Below, piece after piece: positions 4,964-6,432 of a stretch of DNA of 6,432 nucleotides (position 1 is its first letter; every line of letters starts with the position of its first letter). The stretch is from JAAERC01 sp032123495. Lineage in GTDB: Bacteria; Zixibacteria; MSB-5A5; GN15; PGXB01. Location: positions 1 through 6,432 of the forward strand of contig JAQBFG010000110.1 of the NCBI GenBank assembly GCA_032123495.1, read 5' to 3'. A program made the position numbers and the translations under genes. Under the pieces are notes generated by a model that did no database searches, was not told the origin of the DNA, and saw nothing but the letters and a program-made list of their open reading frames with translations.

Positions 4964-6205
4964 ATGGATGTTGAACTAATAAGTATCGGTGACGAAATCA
5001 TATCGGGCCACACCGTCGATACCAATTCGGCCTATGCCGCCCCCAAACTGGCCGAGATCGGACTGTCGGTTACCTATAAAACTGCGGTTGGCGATGATCT
5101 CAAGCGGATGGAAGAGGTTATCAAACGGGCGCTAGTGCGAACCGATATCGTTATTGCCACTGGTGGATTAGGACCGACCGATGATGATGTCACTAAGCGG
5201 GTCATTTGCAAAGTATTCAAACGTAAACTTATTTTTCACGAAGAAGTTTTGGATGATCTAAAAAAGCGATTCGAAGCGCGCGGTTTTAAGATGCCGTCGA
5301 TTAATCAAAATCAGGCGCTTCTTCCTCAGGGTGCCACATTTTTACCGAATAAAACCGGATCGGCGGTTGGTATATTAATTTCTGAGAACAACAAGATATT
5401 TGTCTCGATGCCGGGTGTACCGCGCGAGATGGAAGTGATGCTGACCGAGGAGCTTATACCTTACCTGGAATCAAAAATAACAAAAGCGGCAATCAAAGTT
5501 ATCAAGTTACGAACCACTGGGATTTTCGAGTCAGCTCTCGCCGAAAAAATCACACCCCATATTAAGATACCAGATAATATCAAATTTGCTTATTTACCGG
5601 CATATCATGGCGTTGATCTGCGGATTATTTCAACAGGGAATACCGAAAACGAGGCGACTGAAACGGCCGAAAAGCTGGCCGAACAAATACGGGAATTAGT
5701 CGGAAAGTATATCTATACTGAAGGTGATGATTCGCTTGAGACGGTTATCGGGAAACTGTTGATTGAACGGAATGAAAAACTGGCTGTCGCCGAATCATGC
5801 ACCGCCGGGCTTCTCTCCGGACAGATCGTCTCAAATCCAAATGCGTCAAAATATTTCGACCGCGGTGTCGTGACCTATTCCAACGAATCTAAAATTGAAC
5901 TTCTTGATGTCCCGAAAGAAATAATCGAAAAATATGGTGCGGTTTCAACCGAAACGGCCGAGATCATGGCAACCAATATCAGAGAAAAAGCAAAAGTCGA
6001 TTATGGCGTCTCGATAACCGGTATCGCCGGACCGGACGGCGGCACCGAGGAAAAACCGGTTGGAACGGTCTTTATTGCGATAGCTGCCAAAAATGGAGTG
6101 AAGACACACAAATATCAACTTACCAACGACCGTGAGATCAATCGTTTGCGGTCGGTCTATGCCGCACTCGGATTGCTTCGTAAGACTATTTTGGGACTTG
6201 ACTGA
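4964..6205 (+). CDS. cinA: CinA family nicotinamide-nucleotide amidase / competence-damage protein
   Basis: This is a full-length, two-domain CinA of 413 residues. The N-terminal MoCF-like (COG1058) domain spans about 2-170, with ISIGDEIISG (6-15), TGGLGPTDDD (66-75) and SMPGVPREM (148-156). A linker domain runs from about 175 to 252. The C-terminal CinA amidase domain (about 257-410) carries ESCTAGLLSG (277-286), with the family's conserved catalytic-type Ser. It also has VVTYSNESK (302-310) and SITGIAGPDGG (350-360). Characterised CinA/PncC proteins deamidate nicotinamide mononucleotide to nicotinate mononucleotide in pyridine nucleotide salvage. The N-terminal domain of some homologues hydrolyses ADP-ribose. 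AGGA (4954-4957) lies 6 bases before the ATG, and the gap from pgpA is 16 bp. The stop overlaps the thpR start. The competence link is historical and need not apply here. Confidence 0.93.
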   Translation: MDVELISIGDEIISGHTVDTNSAYAAPKLAEIGLSVTYKTAVGDDLKRMEEVIKRALVRTDIVIATGGLGPTDDDVTKRVICKVFKRKLIFHEEVLDDLKKRFEARGFKMPSINQNQALLPQGATFLPNKTGSAVGILISENNKIFVSMPGVPREMEVMLTEELIPYLESKITKAAIKVIKLRTTGIFESALAEKITPHIKIPDNIKFAYLPAYHGVDLRIISTGNTENEATETAEKLAEQIRELVGKYIYTEGDDSLETVIGKLLIERNEKLAVAESCTAGLLSGQIVSNPNASKYFDRGVVTYSNESKIELLDVPKEIIEKYGAVSTETAEIMATNIREKAKVDYGVSITGIAGPDGGTEEKPVGTVFIAIAAKNGVKTHKYQLTNDREINRLRSVYAALGLLRKTILGLD

Positions 6206-6432
6206 TGCGTCTTTTTATCGCCCTGCCTTTATCTTTTGAAGTCGAACAGTTTCTTGATAAAATTATTGATGATCTCAGACAAAAGCGCGGCAAAGTCAAA
6301 TGGGTCGATTCAAAAAATATCCATCTGACTTTAAAATTCCTTGGTGAGACAGATGAAAACAAAGTCGAACCTATAATTGAATCGATAAAATCGGTCGCGT
6401 CAAAACATCAATCTATAGAGTGTACCATAAAC
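6205..6432 (+). CDS. thpR: RNA 2',3'-cyclic phosphodiesterase (ThpR/LigT), 5' part
   Basis: The first 76 codons of a 2H phosphoesterase are present; the gene runs off the window. The ATG shares its A with the cinA stop (TGATG), a translational-coupling overlap. The start MRLFIALPL and the segment KWVDSKNIHLTLKFLGET (32-49) are characteristic. H40-L-T42 is the first of the two HxT/S motifs that form the active site. The second motif, expected around residue 120-130, is beyond the end. Family members open 2',3'-cyclic phosphate ends of RNA and can join tRNA halves in vitro. In many bacteria thpR follows cinA and precedes recA, so recA may lie next. Confidence 0.9.
   Translation, partial: MRLFIALPLSFEVEQFLDKIIDDLRQKRGKVKWVDSKNIHLTLKFLGETDENKVEPIIESIKSVASKHQSIECTIN

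Overview
The window comes from a bacterial chromosome, probably a diderm anaerobe or facultative anaerobe. GC looks mid-range by eye (not computed). The evidence for a diderm is an exported octaheme cytochrome c and phosphatidylglycerol synthesis genes. The intergenic spaces are crowded with short hairpin repeats, many headed by GTAG. That style recalls uncultivated lineages of the FCB/Planctomycetes sphere (Zixibacteria-like genomes, for example), but this placement is a low-confidence impression that only a database search could settle.

Layout: positions 1-391 are non-coding. They hold a terminator for a gene lying upstream of the window, several hairpin repeats, and a good sigma70-type promoter (261-289). 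That promoter serves a 260-residue orphan protein (392-1174) with a PD-(D/E)XK nuclease-like core. Positions 1175-1674 are non-coding and hold imperfect hairpins, a paired REP element, and a direct repeat around a 12-bp palindrome. A small cupin gene follows (1675-2025). Another hairpin cluster (2037-2217) separates it from a convergent minus-strand gene (2225-3730) for an octaheme cytochrome of the hydroxylamine oxidoreductase (HAO) family. A short divergent spacer leads into a plus-strand run of housekeeping genes: pgsA (3884-4471), pgpA (4474-4947), cinA (4964-6205) and the start of thpR (6205 to the window end).

How the genes work together: PgsA and PgpA catalyse the last two steps of phosphatidylglycerol synthesis, and their genes are 2 bp apart. 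CinA (nicotinamide-nucleotide amidase type) follows after 16 bp, and its stop codon overlaps the ThpR (RNA 2',3'-cyclic phosphodiesterase-like) start by one base. The four genes are therefore probably one operon. The cytochrome is likely periplasmic and concerned with hydroxylamine, nitrite or nitric oxide redox chemistry. No electron-transfer partner or haem-maturation gene is in view.

The most striking sequence structure is a 59-bp inverted repeat (57/59 identical) bracketing the cupin gene at 1497-1555 and 2122-2180. Each arm is itself a head-to-head pair of GTAG-headed hairpins whose stems show compensatory base changes. This fits REP/BIME elements spread by a RAYT (TnpA-REP) transposase encoded elsewhere.
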